In this document: positions 1 to 7,531 of the stretch, piece by piece
Layout of the letters: the number at the start of each line of letters is the position of its first letter
Numbering within the stretch: position 1 is the stretch's first letter
Source of the DNA: Blastococcus sp.
GTDB lineage: Bacteria > Actinomycetota > Actinomycetes > Mycobacteriales > Geodermatophilaceae
Direction of reading: 5' to 3'
Length of the DNA stretch: 36,631 nucleotides
NCBI GenBank assembly: GCA_025965715.1
Contig: JAOPWJ010000032.1
Span: 1-36,631 of the forward strand
Program-made: the position numbers and the translations under genes
The notes under the pieces: model-generated
The model's database searches: none
Told to the model about the DNA's origin: nothing
What the model saw: the letters and a program-made list of their open reading frames with translations, nothing else

Positions 1-1607
1 ATCAGGTAGTCGCGCTGACCGCCGTTGACGGTGCGGCTGACCATCTCGATGTAGCGGCCGATGCCGTGGTGCTCGTGGACGACGAGGTTGCCGTGCTGCA
101 GCTGCACCAGGTCGACGGCGTTGCGCCGGCGGGCCGGCATCTTGGTCGCGTCGCGCATCGAGGTGCCGCGCTGACCGGTCAGGTCGTGCTCGGTCAGCAG
201 GGCCAGGCCGATGCCCGGGAAGGCGAAGCCGGCCTCCAGGTTCCCCTGGGTCACCGACGTCAGCCGCGGCTCGGGGGCGCTCTCGATGCCCGGCACCAGC
301 GCGGCGCCGAGCTCGGCCTCGGCGAACTGGTCGGCGGCGCGCTGGGCGGGGCCGGGCCCGGCGAAGGTGACCACGACCCGCCAGCCGTCGCGGGACCAGG
401 TGCGCACCTGTTCGACGGCGCGCGGCACGTCCCCGGAGAAGCGGTCGACGGTCGTGGCGTCGAGGGTGACGTGCTCGTCGTCGTCCTCGGCCTGCAGGGT
501 GAAGGCGCCCGTCGTCCACCACGGCAGACCGCGGATGCGTGCCGCCGTCTCCACCTCGGCGAGGTCACGGAAGGACGACGCGCCGAGATCGATCGGCGCC
601 TGCCCCGCTCCGTCCTTGTCGCTGGCCGCGGTCGACCAGGAGGCGGCGAGGAACTCCTCGGCGGTGCGCACGAGGTCGGCGGCTCGGCTGCGCACCCGCT
701 CGGGATCGCAGACCAGCACATGGGTGCCGCGGGCGACCAGGTCGGTGAGCAGCTGCATCGGCTGTCCGCCGATCAGCGCGGGGATGAGCGACTCCATGCC
801 CTCGACGGCGATGCCTTCGGCGAGCTTGCCGAGGATCTCGGCGAGCTCGGGGTGCTCGGTCGCCAGCGCGGCGGCCCGCTCCCGCGTCTCCGGGGTGAGC
901 AGCAGCTCACGGCAGGGGGGCGCCCACAGCCGATCGGGCCGCTCGTCCAGGGAGCGCTGGTCGGCGGCCGAGAAGTAGCGCAGCTCGTCGACCTCGTCGC
1001 CCCAGAACTCCACCCGCACCGGGTGTGGCTCGGTGGGCGGGAAGACGTCGAGCAGGCCACCGCGGACGGCGAACTCGCCGCGCTTCTCCACCAGCTCGAC
1101 GCGGGTGTAGGCGGCGTCGACCAGCGCACGGGCGATGTCGTCGAGCTCGACGCTGTCGCCGGGCTTCAGCTCGACCGGGACGAGGTCGCCGAGGCCGGGG
1201 GCCAGCGGTTGCAGCGCGCTGCGCACCGGCGCGACGAGGACGTCGATGGTCCCGTTCTCGCCGGGGTGGGTCAGGTCGCGGAGCACCGCGAGGCGCCGGC
1301 CGACGGTGTCGGCGCGGGGCGAGAGCCGTTCGTGCGGCAGCGTCTCCCACGCCGGGAAGATCTCGACCCGCCGGCCGGGGACGAAGCACCTCAGCTGGTC
1401 GGCGACCTGCTCGGCGTCCCGCTCTCCCGCGGTCACCACGAGCACCGGCACACCCCCGCCCGGCTTCGCCGCCGCCAGGGCGGCTGCCACCAGGGGCTGG
1501 ACTGCCGGCGGCGCCGTGACGGCGAGCGTGGCGTTGCCTGCCGCGGCCACGACGCGGGCCATGCCGGGATCGGTGAGGACGACGTCGAGCACGCCGCGCA
1601 GAGTCAC
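1..1607 (-). CDS. mfd: Transcription-repair coupling factor Mfd, N-terminal part (gene runs off the window)
   Basis: Mfd is the SF2 translocase that removes RNA polymerase stalled at DNA lesions and recruits UvrA. About 535 N-terminal residues are present; the family is usually about 1,150-1,200 aa, so the translocase motor lies outside the window. The UvrB-like N-terminal module is recognisable by FPAWETLPHERLSP near residues 84-97. The last visible residues (LQHGNLVVHEHHGIGRY) are the start of the CarD/TRCF RNA-polymerase-interaction domain. The start is GTG at 1605-1607 (VTLRGVLDVVL), with AGGAG at 1619-1623, 11 nt upstream. The next gene on the same strand ends 112 bp upstream. The reading frame is intact throughout. 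Identity is secure; only the 3' end is missing. Confidence 0.96.
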   Translation of the reverse strand, partial: MTLRGVLDVVLTDPGMARVVAAAGNATLAVTAPPAVQPLVAAALAAAKPGGGVPVLVVTAGERDAEQVADQLRCFVPGRRVEIFPAWETLPHERLSPRADTVGRRLAVLRDLTHPGENGTIDVLVAPVRSALQPLAPGLGDLVPVELKPGDSVELDDIARALVDAAYTRVELVEKRGEFAVRGGLLDVFPPTEPHPVRVEFWGDEVDELRYFSAADQRSLDERPDRLWAPPCRELLLTPETRERAAALATEHPELAEILGKLAEGIAVEGMESLIPALIGGQPMQLLTDLVARGTHVLVCDPERVRSRAADLVRTAEEFLAASWSTAASDKDGAGQAPIDLGASSFRDLAEVETAARIRGLPWWTTGAFTLQAEDDDEHVTLDATTVDRFSGDVPRAVEQVRTWSRDGWRVVVTFAGPGPAQRAADQFAEAELGAALVPGIESAPEPRLTSVTQGNLEAGFAFPGIGLALLTEHDLTGQRGTSMRDATKMPARRRNAVDLVQLQHGNLVVHEHHGIGRYIEMVSRTVNGGQRDYL

Positions 1608-1719
1608 GGTTTCTTCTACTCCTGAGGGTCTGTCGGCCGCACGCACCGCCAGCCGCGGCGGGGGCCGGTCTCCCAGGTTAGTCCGCCGGACGAGGGCACG
1701 CGCCCGTGCCCGGACCGCG

Positions 1720-2685
1720 CTACTCGGGGCGGCAGCCGGCCTCGGCGACCTGGCGCCAGGCCTGCTGGGACGCCTCGTCGCGCAGTCGCCAGTCGCCCTG
1801 GGCGCCGACCGCCTGCCAGTACAGCCACATGCGGATGCGGGGATGCCCGGCGATCCAGGCGGCATCCGCGCGGATCGCGGCGGCCCGCGCCTGCTCCTTG
1901 GCGGGCTGCCGCCGCTCGCCCGGGGCGACGGCGTACTGGCCGTACTCGGTGATGAGCAGGGGAACGCCGGTCGGTGCCATCGACCGGTACCAGAAGTGGA
2001 ACGACCCGCTGGCGGTCATGGGCTCGGGGTCGGGGCTGTACCAGTCGAGGCCGGCGAAGTCGGCGTAGGCCGCCCCCGGCCACCAGTCCGCGGGATTCCC
2101 GACGAAGTGCGCCGGCGCCTTCGGATCCCACCAGTAGGCCATGTAGACCGGCCCCCACAGGATGGTGGGGTTCGCCGCCTTGACCACGGTGTAGAGGTGC
2201 CGCTGGAAGGCGACGAACTCCCGGCCGGTCATGTTGTCCTCCGGCTCGTGGAAGGACGTCGCGTAGACCCCGGTCCGCGGCACGCTCTTCGCCCACGCGG
2301 AGATCTGCCGGTCGTAGGCGCCCTCGGCCACCCCCCGGTGGTCACCCTTGGGCGGCTTCCACGAGACGAAGGACCTGACGCCGGCTTCCCGGTCGCCGGC
2401 GGCGGCCGACGCGGCGAAGGTGTGCGGCAGCTCGGAGTCGAAGCTGCGCCGGACGGTCAGCGGGCCGAGCGCGGCGACGGCCTTGCGGAACAGGGGAAGG
2501 TCGCCGCCGTCGGTCCGCTCGGGGGCGTTGACGGCTGCGCCGACGGCGAGGCACTGCGACGCGTACCCGGAGGGTCCGGACGTGGTGAACTCGGCCTGCG
2601 TGGACCCGAGGGTCATGGCGACGGCGGCCAGCATGGCGACGAGCGCGCCGCGCCGCGGAGTACTGCCGACCGTGCGCCCGCTCAT
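1720..2685 (-). CDS. Secreted glycoside hydrolase-like protein (GH-A/GH26-like TIM barrel)
   Basis: A 321-aa exported protein. Residues 1-31 look like a signal peptide: basic start, then the hydrophobic stretch ALVAMLAAVAMTLGSTQA. The rest resembles a (beta/alpha)8 glycoside hydrolase of clan GH-A, with a candidate acid/base Glu147 in SFHEPED and a candidate nucleophile Glu247 in LLITEYGQ. Aromatic-rich strands (YMAYWWDP, LDWYSP, MWLYWQ) suit a sugar-binding cleft. The start is ATG at 2683-2685 behind GAAGGGCGGGG; longer in-frame starts would run into low-complexity, non-protein-like sequence. It is divergent from the TauE-like gene and shares the HEPE theme with the hydrolase at 4228-5199, though the two are only distantly similar. 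The substrate is unknown; a cell-wall or exopolysaccharide glycan is inferred from context. Confidence 0.75.
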   Translation of the reverse strand: MSGRTVGSTPRRGALVAMLAAVAMTLGSTQAEFTTSGPSGYASQCLAVGAAVNAPERTDGGDLPLFRKAVAALGPLTVRRSFDSELPHTFAASAAAGDREAGVRSFVSWKPPKGDHRGVAEGAYDRQISAWAKSVPRTGVYATSFHEPEDNMTGREFVAFQRHLYTVVKAANPTILWGPVYMAYWWDPKAPAHFVGNPADWWPGAAYADFAGLDWYSPDPEPMTASGSFHFWYRSMAPTGVPLLITEYGQYAVAPGERRQPAKEQARAAAIRADAAWIAGHPRIRMWLYWQAVGAQGDWRLRDEASQQAWRQVAEAGCRPE

Positions 2686-2840
2686 CCCCGCCCTTCGCCC
2701 GCAGCCGGCCCTTCCCCGCCGCTCATGGAGTGCCGACGGTACCCGTGGGCGGCGCCCGCCCGGCCCTCCGGCGCGTGCGGTACCGCCCCCGATGAGTGAG
2801 GGGGCGGCCGAAGGAGGGGCCCAGCCCGCCCACCAGCGCT

Positions 2841-2846
2841 TAGGGT
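2841..2846 (+). promoter_or_regulatory. Candidate -10 hexamer TAGGGT upstream of the TauE-like gene
   Basis: TAGGGT fits the actinobacterial TANNNT -10 pattern and lies about 50 nt upstream of the permease start. The same hexamer precedes two other plus-strand genes of this region (4010-4015 and 10668-10673). No convincing -35 box is visible, so this is a weak call. Confidence 0.3.
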
Positions 2847-2898
2847 CTGCTCTCGCGCACGGCTGCGCGGCGACGTCGGACGGATTCGGGGAGGCGTG

Positions 2899-3951
2899 GT
2901 GGACCTGCAGCTCTCGCTCGTCCTCGCCGGCTTTGCCATCGGCGTCGTCGTGGGCATGACCGGCATGGGCGGTGGCGCGCTCATGACGCCGGTGCTCGTC
3001 ATCTTCTTCGGCGTCCCGCCGCTGGCCGCCGTCTCCAGCGATCTGGTCGTCTCCGCCGTCATGAAGCCCGTGGGGGGGCTGGTCCACCTCCGGCGCGGCA
3101 CGGTGAACCTCCGACTGGTCGCCCTGCTGTGCCTCGGCTCCGTTCCGAGCGCGTTCTGCGGCGTCCTCGTCTCCCGCGCCCTCGGGTCGGGCACCGGGGT
3201 GCAGGAGTGGACCAAGCTCGCCCTCGGCGTCGCGCTGGTGCTCGCCGCGACCGGCCTCATCGTTCGGGCCTATCAGGATCTCGTCGCCCGCGGCCGCCGC
3301 GCCGCCGACCGGGCCGCCGGGCGGCCGGTGCGGGAGACCGTTGCCCCGTCGACGGCGCCCCTGCGGCTACGCCCGGTCAGCACCGTGATCGTCGGGGTGG
3401 TGGGCGGCCTGGTCGTGGGCATGACATCGGTCGGCTCCGGCTCGCTGATCATCATCGCCCTGCTGGCCCTCTACCCGGCGCTCAATCCGCGCTCGCTGGT
3501 CGGCACCGACCTCGTGCAGGCGGTGCCACTGGTCACCTCCGCCGCGCTCGGCCACCTGCTCTTCGGGGACTTCCAGCTCGACCTGACCACCTCGCTGCTG
3601 ATCGGTTGCCTCCCCGGCGTCTATCTCGGCGCCCGGCTGTCCTCCCGGGCCCCGGGCGGCCTGGTGCGCCGGGCGCTGGCCCTGGTGCTGCTCGCCTCGG
3701 CACTGAAGCTGCTCGGCCTTCCGAACCTGGCCACGGTCAGCGTCCTGGGCGCGGTCGTCGTCGTCGGGCCCCTGCTCTGGATGACCGCCCGCGCCCGGCA
3801 CGGCCTGCCCGCCCGGCCGCGGATCCTCACCGGGGCCCGGGCCCGGGCACGACGCGACCGCACACCCGATCCACGCCAGTCCGGGGACCCGCCGCCCCCG
3901 GGGGTCCCCAGCGAGGTGCCGGACTCCTCACCGGCGAAGACGGCGCACTGA
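2899..3951 (+). CDS. TauE/SafE-family membrane permease (sulfite/organosulfonate exporter-like)
   Basis: A roughly 350-aa polytopic membrane protein with about eight hydrophobic segments in two repeats. Each repeat carries the Gly-rich family signature: GMTGMGGGALMTPVLV near the N-terminus, and GMTSVGSGSLIIIALLALYP near the middle. TauE/SafE proteins export or import small sulfur anions such as sulfite or sulfoacetate, but substrates across the family are diverse. Two tandem GTG codons (2896 and 2899) follow GGGGAGG at 2888-2894; the second gives the better spacing and an MDLQ start, as in relatives. The C-terminal ~45 residues are Pro/Arg-rich and probably cytoplasmic. It lies between two secreted glycoside hydrolases and near four sulfotransferases, which makes a sulfur link attractive but unproven. 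Confidence 0.85.
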   Translation: MDLQLSLVLAGFAIGVVVGMTGMGGGALMTPVLVIFFGVPPLAAVSSDLVVSAVMKPVGGLVHLRRGTVNLRLVALLCLGSVPSAFCGVLVSRALGSGTGVQEWTKLALGVALVLAATGLIVRAYQDLVARGRRAADRAAGRPVRETVAPSTAPLRLRPVSTVIVGVVGGLVVGMTSVGSGSLIIIALLALYPALNPRSLVGTDLVQAVPLVTSAALGHLLFGDFQLDLTTSLLIGCLPGVYLGARLSSRAPGGLVRRALALVLLASALKLLGLPNLATVSVLGAVVVVGPLLWMTARARHGLPARPRILTGARARARRDRTPDPRQSGDPPPPGVPSEVPDSSPAKTAH

Positions 3952-3988
3952 GCGCCGACCGGGCACCTGGTTGCGCGGTCCTCGATTT

Positions 3989-4007
3989 CCTCCTGCCCAG
4001 CAGGAGG
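3989..4007 (+). terminator. Short hairpin after the TauE-like gene
   Basis: CCTCCTGC and GCAGGAGG form a perfect 8-bp stem with a 3-nt loop, 38 nt after the stop codon. No U-tract follows; the next bases are GTTAGGGT, a candidate -10 for the riboswitch transcript. It may end the permease transcript or simply lie in the next promoter. Confidence 0.35.
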
Positions 4008-4009
4008 GT

Positions 4010-4015
4010 TAGGGT
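4010..4015 (+). promoter_or_regulatory. Candidate -10 hexamer for the riboswitch-hydrolase transcript
   Basis: TAGGGT lies about 58 nt upstream of the riboswitch aptamer and would give a leader of roughly 200 nt before the hydrolase ATG. That is the right length to contain the whole aptamer. No clear -35 element is visible. Confidence 0.35.
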
Positions 4016-4072
4016 CCCCCGCGACTCGACCGAGCTGTCCACCCCGGAACCCACCGGGTACTCGGCGAGTCG

Positions 4073-4202
4073 CCGCTCAATCCTGTCGGCGCATCTACCA
4101 GCGCGCAGGAACCGGGGACCCACGTACTCCCGGGGTGAATCGGCATCGATGCCGTAGGGCCACTTCTTCCCGCCCGAACCCGTCAGCTAACCCGGTCAGC
4201 GG
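4073..4202 (+). ncRNA. ydaO/yuaA-type c-di-AMP riboswitch
   Basis: The leader carries the conserved blocks of the ydaO/yuaA RNA in the right order: CGCTCAATCCTG, CCGGGGACCCA, CGGGGTGAATC, GCCGTAGGGC, and CCCGAACCCGTCAGCTAACC. The closing helix is CCGCT (4073-4077) with AGCGG (4198-4202). This RNA class binds cyclic di-AMP and in actinobacteria often controls cell-wall hydrolases. The hydrolase ATG at 4228 lies 25 nt downstream. CTTCTTCC inside the aptamer (4163-4170) is perfectly complementary to GGAAGAAG (4207-4214), which overlaps the Shine-Dalgarno GAAGGAG (4211-4217). That suggests control of translation initiation by base pairing; the direction of control cannot be told from sequence. 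Confidence 0.9.
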
Positions 4203-4227
4203 ATCTGGAAGAAGGAGCTACTCCCCC

Positions 4228-5199
4228 ATGTCCACGAGTCCCTCGGTGCTGCCCCCCACGGGCCGCCCGACCTCCCACCGCGCACCCCGACCGACCGCAC
4301 GCCGCCGTCCCCGCCTGCGGGCGCTGACCGTGGGCCTCGCCGCCACTTTGGCGCTCGGGGCCACGGCGTCCCTGGCTCCCTCGGCGGCGGCCCGCACCCC
4401 CATGTACTTCGGGTCCGTGGCCGGCGGCTACGAGCAGGCCCAGGCCGGAACCGGCGAGAACCTGGCCAACCACGCCTACTCGACCTTCAGCAGCAAGCCG
4501 CCGACCGCCCGGATGATCACCGTCCACGCGGGCAGCGCGGGCTGGCGCCAGGTGGCCAAGGCTGCCCCGGGGTCGGCGCTGTACAACGACATCGTCCGGT
4601 GGGCGCAGACCATCAAGGCGCGCGGCGGCCACGTCATGGTGGCCTACAACCACGAGCCCGAGGCCGCTGCCGGTGGTTCGCGCGGCTCGAGCGCGGACTT
4701 CATCGCCGCGTATCGACGCGTGGTCAACATCTTCGACTCGCAGGGTGCCTCGAACGTCGAGTGGACCTGGCAGATGACGGCGTACGCCTTCCGGACGAAG
4801 CCCGGCGACAGCCGCGCGGCAGCGAAGTGGTACCCGGGCGACGCCTACGTCGACAACGTCGGTGCCGACGCCTACAACTGGGCGAGCTGCGGGCACGGCA
4901 ACGGGAAGTGGAACGAGCTGTCCTGGCTGATGGAGCCGGTCATCGCCTTCGCCCGCGCCCACGGTAAGGCCGCCTCGATGCCGGAGTTCGCCACGAACAG
5001 TGACGCGCGCCGGAGCCAGTGGATCCGCAACGCCCACCAGTTCTTCCTGAACAACCAGGACATCCTGACCGCGGCGTTCTACTTCAACCGCCCGCCGACG
5101 GTGAAGGCCAACTCGGACTGCCGTTGGGCGCTGCAGAACTCCACCGAGTACGACGCCCTGGGTGACATCGCACGGGACCGCGCGCACTTCACCGCCTGA
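4228..5199 (+). CDS. Secreted GH26-like glycoside hydrolase under c-di-AMP riboswitch control
   Basis: A 323-aa secreted protein. A basic N-region (ARRRPRLR) and a hydrophobic segment ending in SAAA near residue 55 make a signal peptide. The mature part resembles GH26-type (clan GH-A) barrels: YNHEPE with candidate acid/base Glu143, VEWTWQ, GADAYNW, and MPEFA with candidate nucleophile Glu253. GH26 enzymes include beta-mannanases; the true substrate here is open. The start is ATG at 4228-4230, with GAAGGAG at 4211-4217. The c-di-AMP riboswitch directly upstream suggests a role in remodelling the envelope or surface glycan in step with c-di-AMP levels (osmotic or cell-wall state). It converges on the propeller gene and ends in a repeat-plus-terminator spacer. 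Confidence 0.8.
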   Translation: MSTSPSVLPPTGRPTSHRAPRPTARRRPRLRALTVGLAATLALGATASLAPSAAARTPMYFGSVAGGYEQAQAGTGENLANHAYSTFSSKPPTARMITVHAGSAGWRQVAKAAPGSALYNDIVRWAQTIKARGGHVMVAYNHEPEAAAGGSRGSSADFIAAYRRVVNIFDSQGASNVEWTWQMTAYAFRTKPGDSRAAAKWYPGDAYVDNVGADAYNWASCGHGNGKWNELSWLMEPVIAFARAHGKAASMPEFATNSDARRSQWIRNAHQFFLNNQDILTAAFYFNRPPTVKANSDCRWALQNSTEYDALGDIARDRAHFTA

Positions 5200-5212
5200 T
5201 CCGGCTGCGACG

Positions 5213-5306
5213 CGGGCGCCACGACACGGGCGCCACGACACGGGCGCCACGCCGACAGCGCCACGCCGACAGCGCCACGCCGACAGCGCCACGCCGACAG
5301 CGCCAC
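5213..5306. repeat. 14-bp tandem repeat array (two variant blocks)
   Basis: Two and a half copies of CGGGCGCCACGACA (5213-5250) run directly into four perfect copies of GCCGACAGCGCCAC (5251-5306). Both units are 14 bp and share GCGCCAC, so the array looks like one minisatellite in two variants. It lies in the non-coding gap between convergent genes. A 14-bp period is out of phase with codons, which argues against a coding origin. It is not a CRISPR array, as there are no unique spacers. Confidence 0.9.
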
Positions 5307-5312
5307 GCCAGC

Positions 5313-5342
5313 GGGCCCCCGACCGGAGACGGTCGGGGGCCC
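5313..5342. terminator. Strong bidirectional terminator hairpin
   Basis: GGGCCCCCGACC (5313-5324) and GGTCGGGGGCCC (5331-5342) form a perfect 12-bp stem around a 6-nt loop, GGAGAC. It lies between the convergent hydrolase (stop at 5199) and propeller gene (stop at 5364), so it can serve both. There is no U-run, as is usual in high-GC actinobacteria. Confidence 0.85.
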
Positions 5343-5363
5343 GTCGTCGTGGGGGCGCGTGGT

Positions 5364-7418
5364 TCAGCCGGGCGGTGGACCGCCGGGGCCGAGGAACAGC
5401 GCCCGGGTGCTCCAGCTGCGCCCGTCGACGCCCGGCCCGCTGACCACCGTCACCGGACCGGCAGGGATGCCCCCCGCGAACCGGAGCCGGGCGAGGTCGC
5501 CGGCCGTTCCTCGGGCGACGTAGAGGTCGCCGCCCGAGCGGAACATGCCGCTGACGTCGGCGAAGCCGCTGCCGGTCACGGTCGTCTCCGCGGCGCCCAC
5601 GATCCCGCTGTCGAGTGAGAAGGGCCGGGAGTACAGGGCCGGCGAGCCCGTGCGGGTGTAGTAGAGACGGCCGTCGTCGTAGAACATGCCGCCCACGGTC
5701 GGCAGCTGGTCGTAGAAGCTGGGCCGGCTGCCCCGGTAGGTCTGGCCCGACCCGGTCTGGACGTTGCTCCACGCGGGGTCGTCGTAGGGATCGAGCAGCG
5801 TCGGGACGCCGAATCCCGTCGCATCCAGCGTCCGGCGGTAGAGCGCGTAGCCACCGGTTCCGTCGGGGTAGCCGTAGTAGAGGGTGGTCCCACCCGCCAT
5901 GAAGGCGCCGCGTGCGGTGCTCCAGGCCAGCTCCCCGCGCCCGGCGACGGCGTCCGGTGAGATGTCGGCGCCGTCGACGTACCGGGTGAGGACGTCGTCC
6001 ACCCCTTGCGGCGGAACGCTCCCCGGCACGGGCGTTGCCCGCCCGGCCAGATAGACGGTGCCCGGCAGTGCCCCGAGGGTCTCCGGAGGCAGCGTCGTTC
6101 CGCCGGCCAGCGGAAAGTAGGCCAGCCGCGGGCGCAGGTACTTGCGGTCGCCGATGTACTCGGTGTCCATGCCGACGTAGAGCCCCGTGGATGTGGCGAG
6201 CAGCGCCTCGGCGCCCACCCCCCGCGGATTGCGCCCGGGGTTCCAGGCCAGCGGTAGCCCCGTCCGCGGGTCGAGGGCGGCCAGACCCGGGCGCGGAACG
6301 GCGCCCGCGCCGGGGGAATCGCTGCCGAAGGGGTTGTTCATCCAGCGCTGGTGACCGCCGGTGTAGACAGCTGTCCCAGTGACCTCGACCGACAGCAGCG
6401 TGTCGCCGCCCGAGTAGGAGACCCACCGCGGCGCGACATCCTGCCCGCCGCCGGTGGCGTCCCACCTGGCGACGCTGTCGCAGAGGGAGCCCGGAAAGGC
6501 GCCACCCGTGGTCGAGACGGCGAACCAGGAACCGTCGGGGGCGAACTGCAGGTCCCGGACGTAGGAGTCGAAGGCCCAGGAGAAGCAGGCCGGCTCGTAG
6601 CGCGTCGTGCGCCAGTTCGGATCCACCACGGCCGCCCCCGCCTGCAGCCGCACCATCACCAGCTGATCGCGGGTCAGTCCGTCGGCGGTGCGGAAGTTGC
6701 CGATGGCGACCAGCCGGGTGCCGTCCGGTGCGACGTCCAGCTTGGCCACACCGACGGGGGCGCGGGCGGTGCCCCGGTCGGGCCAGTTGTGGTTGACCGA
6801 CACGTCGACACCCAGGTACTCGTCCCGGGCACCACTGGCCGGGTTCAGGCTGGCCAGCCCGCCGTGTGTGACCCCGCCGACCGTCGTGAACACACCGCCG
6901 ACGTAGAGCCGCCCGCCGGCGAGCGCCAGGTCGGTGACGGCGCCGTTCAGCGCCGGGGGGCGGAAGGCCGTGAGCGCACCCCTGGCGAGGGACACCTGTG
7001 CCAGGTTGCGCACCGCCGTGCCGTTCACAGCGCTGAACGCGCCGCCCAGGTACACGGTGCTGCCGGGCCCGGGCAGGACGGCATTGACCGTACCGTTGAC
7101 CACCGGCGAGAACGTGCGGTCGACGGCACCGGTCGACGGGTCGAAGGCGAACACCGACCGCCGGCCGAACGCCGCTCCACCGTTGGCCGCGGCGTTGCGG
7201 ATCCTGGTGAACGACCCGCTCACGACGATCCGGTTACCGACGGCAGCGAGGTCGAGGACCTTGTTGTCCAGGACGGCCGGCGTCCGGGCGCCCGGCACCG
7301 TCGCGACGACGGTGTCCTGCTTGGTCCCCGCGGCCGACGCCGGAGAGGCCGCCGAGGAGACCGACACCAGGACGACGGCGATCACCGTGCCGCTGAAGAC
7401 CTGCCGGAGAGGGCGCAT
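5364..7418 (-). CDS. Secreted beta-propeller protein, short paralog (no PKD domain)
   Basis: A 684-aa exported protein. The signal peptide is in residues 1-29 (MRPLRQVFSGTVIAVVLVSV to SPASAA). The rest is built of repeated blades of the type VLDLAAVGNRIVVSGSFT, STVYLGGAFSAVNG and RLYVGGVFTTVGG, like delta-60/DUF5122-type propellers. Further conserved blocks include GGHQRWMNNP, GLYVGMDTEYIG and GRLYYTR. It is a full-length paralog of the propeller part of the upstream gene (7532-10489), with well over half the residues identical by eye. It stops just after the shared FLGPGGP, where the longer protein continues into a PKD domain. The start is ATG at 7416-7418 behind AAGGGG. No catalytic motif is recognisable; binding or scaffolding at the surface is inferred. 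Confidence 0.82.
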   Translation of the reverse strand: MRPLRQVFSGTVIAVVLVSVSSAASPASAAGTKQDTVVATVPGARTPAVLDNKVLDLAAVGNRIVVSGSFTRIRNAAANGGAAFGRRSVFAFDPSTGAVDRTFSPVVNGTVNAVLPGPGSTVYLGGAFSAVNGTAVRNLAQVSLARGALTAFRPPALNGAVTDLALAGGRLYVGGVFTTVGGVTHGGLASLNPASGARDEYLGVDVSVNHNWPDRGTARAPVGVAKLDVAPDGTRLVAIGNFRTADGLTRDQLVMVRLQAGAAVVDPNWRTTRYEPACFSWAFDSYVRDLQFAPDGSWFAVSTTGGAFPGSLCDSVARWDATGGGQDVAPRWVSYSGGDTLLSVEVTGTAVYTGGHQRWMNNPFGSDSPGAGAVPRPGLAALDPRTGLPLAWNPGRNPRGVGAEALLATSTGLYVGMDTEYIGDRKYLRPRLAYFPLAGGTTLPPETLGALPGTVYLAGRATPVPGSVPPQGVDDVLTRYVDGADISPDAVAGRGELAWSTARGAFMAGGTTLYYGYPDGTGGYALYRRTLDATGFGVPTLLDPYDDPAWSNVQTGSGQTYRGSRPSFYDQLPTVGGMFYDDGRLYYTRTGSPALYSRPFSLDSGIVGAAETTVTGSGFADVSGMFRSGGDLYVARGTAGDLARLRFAGGIPAGPVTVVSGPGVDGRSWSTRALFLGPGGPPPG

Positions 7419-7531
7419 GCGCGGACCCCTTCCCCACGAGGGCGTTCCCCGTGGGGGGACGACGATCCGCGCCCGGCGCCCGATCGTCCAGACCCCGCGC
7501 CGCCATGTCGAACGGCTGTGGACTGCCTCGC

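Noticed and set aside
66-1625. 519-codon open frame on the plus strand opposite mfd
   Set aside because: It is antisense to a well-conserved Mfd frame and its translation is Gly/Arg/Ala-rich without domains; such frames are expected in DNA this GC-rich.
5213-5306. Possible CRISPR array
   Set aside because: The repeats are 14 bp and directly adjacent, with no unique spacers and no cas genes nearby.
4183-6465. 760-codon minus-strand frame covering the riboswitch-controlled hydrolase and part of the short propeller gene
   Set aside because: It crosses a riboswitch, a repeat array and a terminator, and encodes repetitive Arg/Gly sequence; the opposing frames have clear families.
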